Shown: in pieces, positions 6,421 to 6,563 of the stretch
Layout: each line of letters starts with the position of its first letter
Numbering within the stretch: the first letter of the stretch is position 1
Assembly (NCBI GenBank): GCA_964292295.1
Contig: CAXYVC010000138.1
Location: forward strand, 1-6,563
Reading direction: 5' to 3'
Length of the DNA stretch: 6,563 bases
Source: CAXYVC01 sp964292295
GTDB taxonomy: Bacteria > Acidobacteriota > Holophagae > Holophagales > Holophagaceae
Position numbers and translations under genes: made by a program
Notes under the pieces: model-generated
What the model saw: only the letters and a program-made list of their open reading frames with translations
The model's database searches: none
What the model was told of the DNA's origin: nothing

Positions 6421-6445
6421 TCCAGACCGCACACATCCAGACCGC
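6421..6445. repeat. 10-bp direct repeat in the argS-pyrG gap
   Basis: TCCAGACCGC occurs at 6421-6430 and again at 6436-6445, 15 bp apart start to start. A looser third match, TTCCAGGCCGG, follows near 6455. The pair could be a protein-binding site upstream of pyrG or a small slippage duplication. No promoter consensus or terminator hairpin is evident in the same gap. Confidence 0.5.
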
Positions 6446-6475
6446 TTTTCCGATTCCAGGCCGGCTTGTTCCTTT

Positions 6476-6484
6476 GGGGGTGAT
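6476..6484 (+). promoter_or_regulatory. Shine-Dalgarno GGGGGTGAT deciding the pyrG start
   Basis: GGGGGTGAT matches the anti-Shine-Dalgarno complement GGAGGTGAT at eight of nine bases and ends 4 nt before the ATG at 6489. The in-frame GTG at 6480 and ATG at 6483 lie inside this site and would have no room for a ribosome-binding sequence, so 6489 is chosen. Confidence 0.75.
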
Positions 6485-6488
6485 GGAG

Positions 6489-6563
6489 ATGGTCAAATTC
6501 GTGTTTGTCACCGGCGGCCTGCTCAGCTCGCTCGGCAAGGGCATCGCGGCAGCCTCCCTGGGG
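6489..6563 (+). CDS. pyrG: CTP synthase, N-terminal fragment (cut by window end)
   Basis: Only the first 25 codons are in the window. They read MVKFVFVTGG, then LLSSLGKGIAAASLG, which is the invariant opening of CTP synthase (usual form MTKYIFVTGGVVSSLGKG). The enzyme converts UTP to CTP with ATP and glutamine; this segment begins the N-terminal synthetase domain and includes the glycine-rich SSLGKG nucleotide-binding loop with its conserved Lys. Leu-Leu replaces the common Val-Val, a conservative change. It follows argS by 80 nt on the same strand. The truncation is only the window boundary. Confidence 0.95.
   Translation, partial: MVKFVFVTGGLLSSLGKGIAAASLG

Noticed and set aside
4576..6432. 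618-codon open frame opposite argS
   Set aside because: It is a His/Gly/Val/Glu-rich antisense shadow of argS with no domain signal.

Overview
The window is very GC-rich, with strong G/C third-position bias. It comes from a bacterial chromosome and shows no sign of a plasmid, phage or insertion element. It mixes housekeeping genes (ribosomal protein S20, arginyl-tRNA synthetase, the start of CTP synthase) with two accessory genes (a large surface nuclease lipoprotein and a drug/metabolite-type transporter). The lipoprotein's NGTLSYQW-type Ig-like repeats, the high GC and the ArgS style would suit a Gram-negative such as an Acidobacteriota (Holophagae/Geothrix-like) lineage. That assignment is a low-confidence impression from sequence style, not a search result.

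Layout from left to right. Positions 1-101 are a non-coding, extremely G/C-rich stretch with a C11 run, an 11-bp inverted repeat and G-quadruplex potential on the minus strand. Next, on the minus strand, are an EamA/DMT-type transporter (102-1010), an intrinsic terminator with a UUCG loop (1031-1063) and a ~956-residue lipoprotein (1084-3954). The lipoprotein carries Ig-like repeats, a DNA/RNA non-specific endonuclease domain, a PKD domain, a cadherin/Ig-like repeat and a lamin-tail-like domain. An 84-178 bp gap, depending on start choice, then leads to the rpsT terminator (4132-4156) and rpsT itself (4177-4440, minus). The 171-bp region between rpsT and argS is divergent; it holds a good sigma70-type rpsT promoter, a leader hairpin next to the rpsT Shine-Dalgarno site and a small terminator-like hairpin. 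On the plus strand follow argS (4612-6408) and, after an 80-bp gap, the first 25 codons of pyrG (6489 onward, cut by the window edge).

The housekeeping genes serve translation (S20, ArgS) and CTP supply (PyrG), and argS-pyrG may be co-transcribed. The nuclease lipoprotein is predicted to be exported and anchored in a membrane, probably facing outward, where it could degrade extracellular nucleic acids. Each minus-strand gene except the transporter is followed by its own intrinsic terminator, so these look like separate units and not one operon. I found no convincing new multi-gene system. The most notable items are the nuclease's domain architecture, the rpsT leader structure and the odd C-rich left end.
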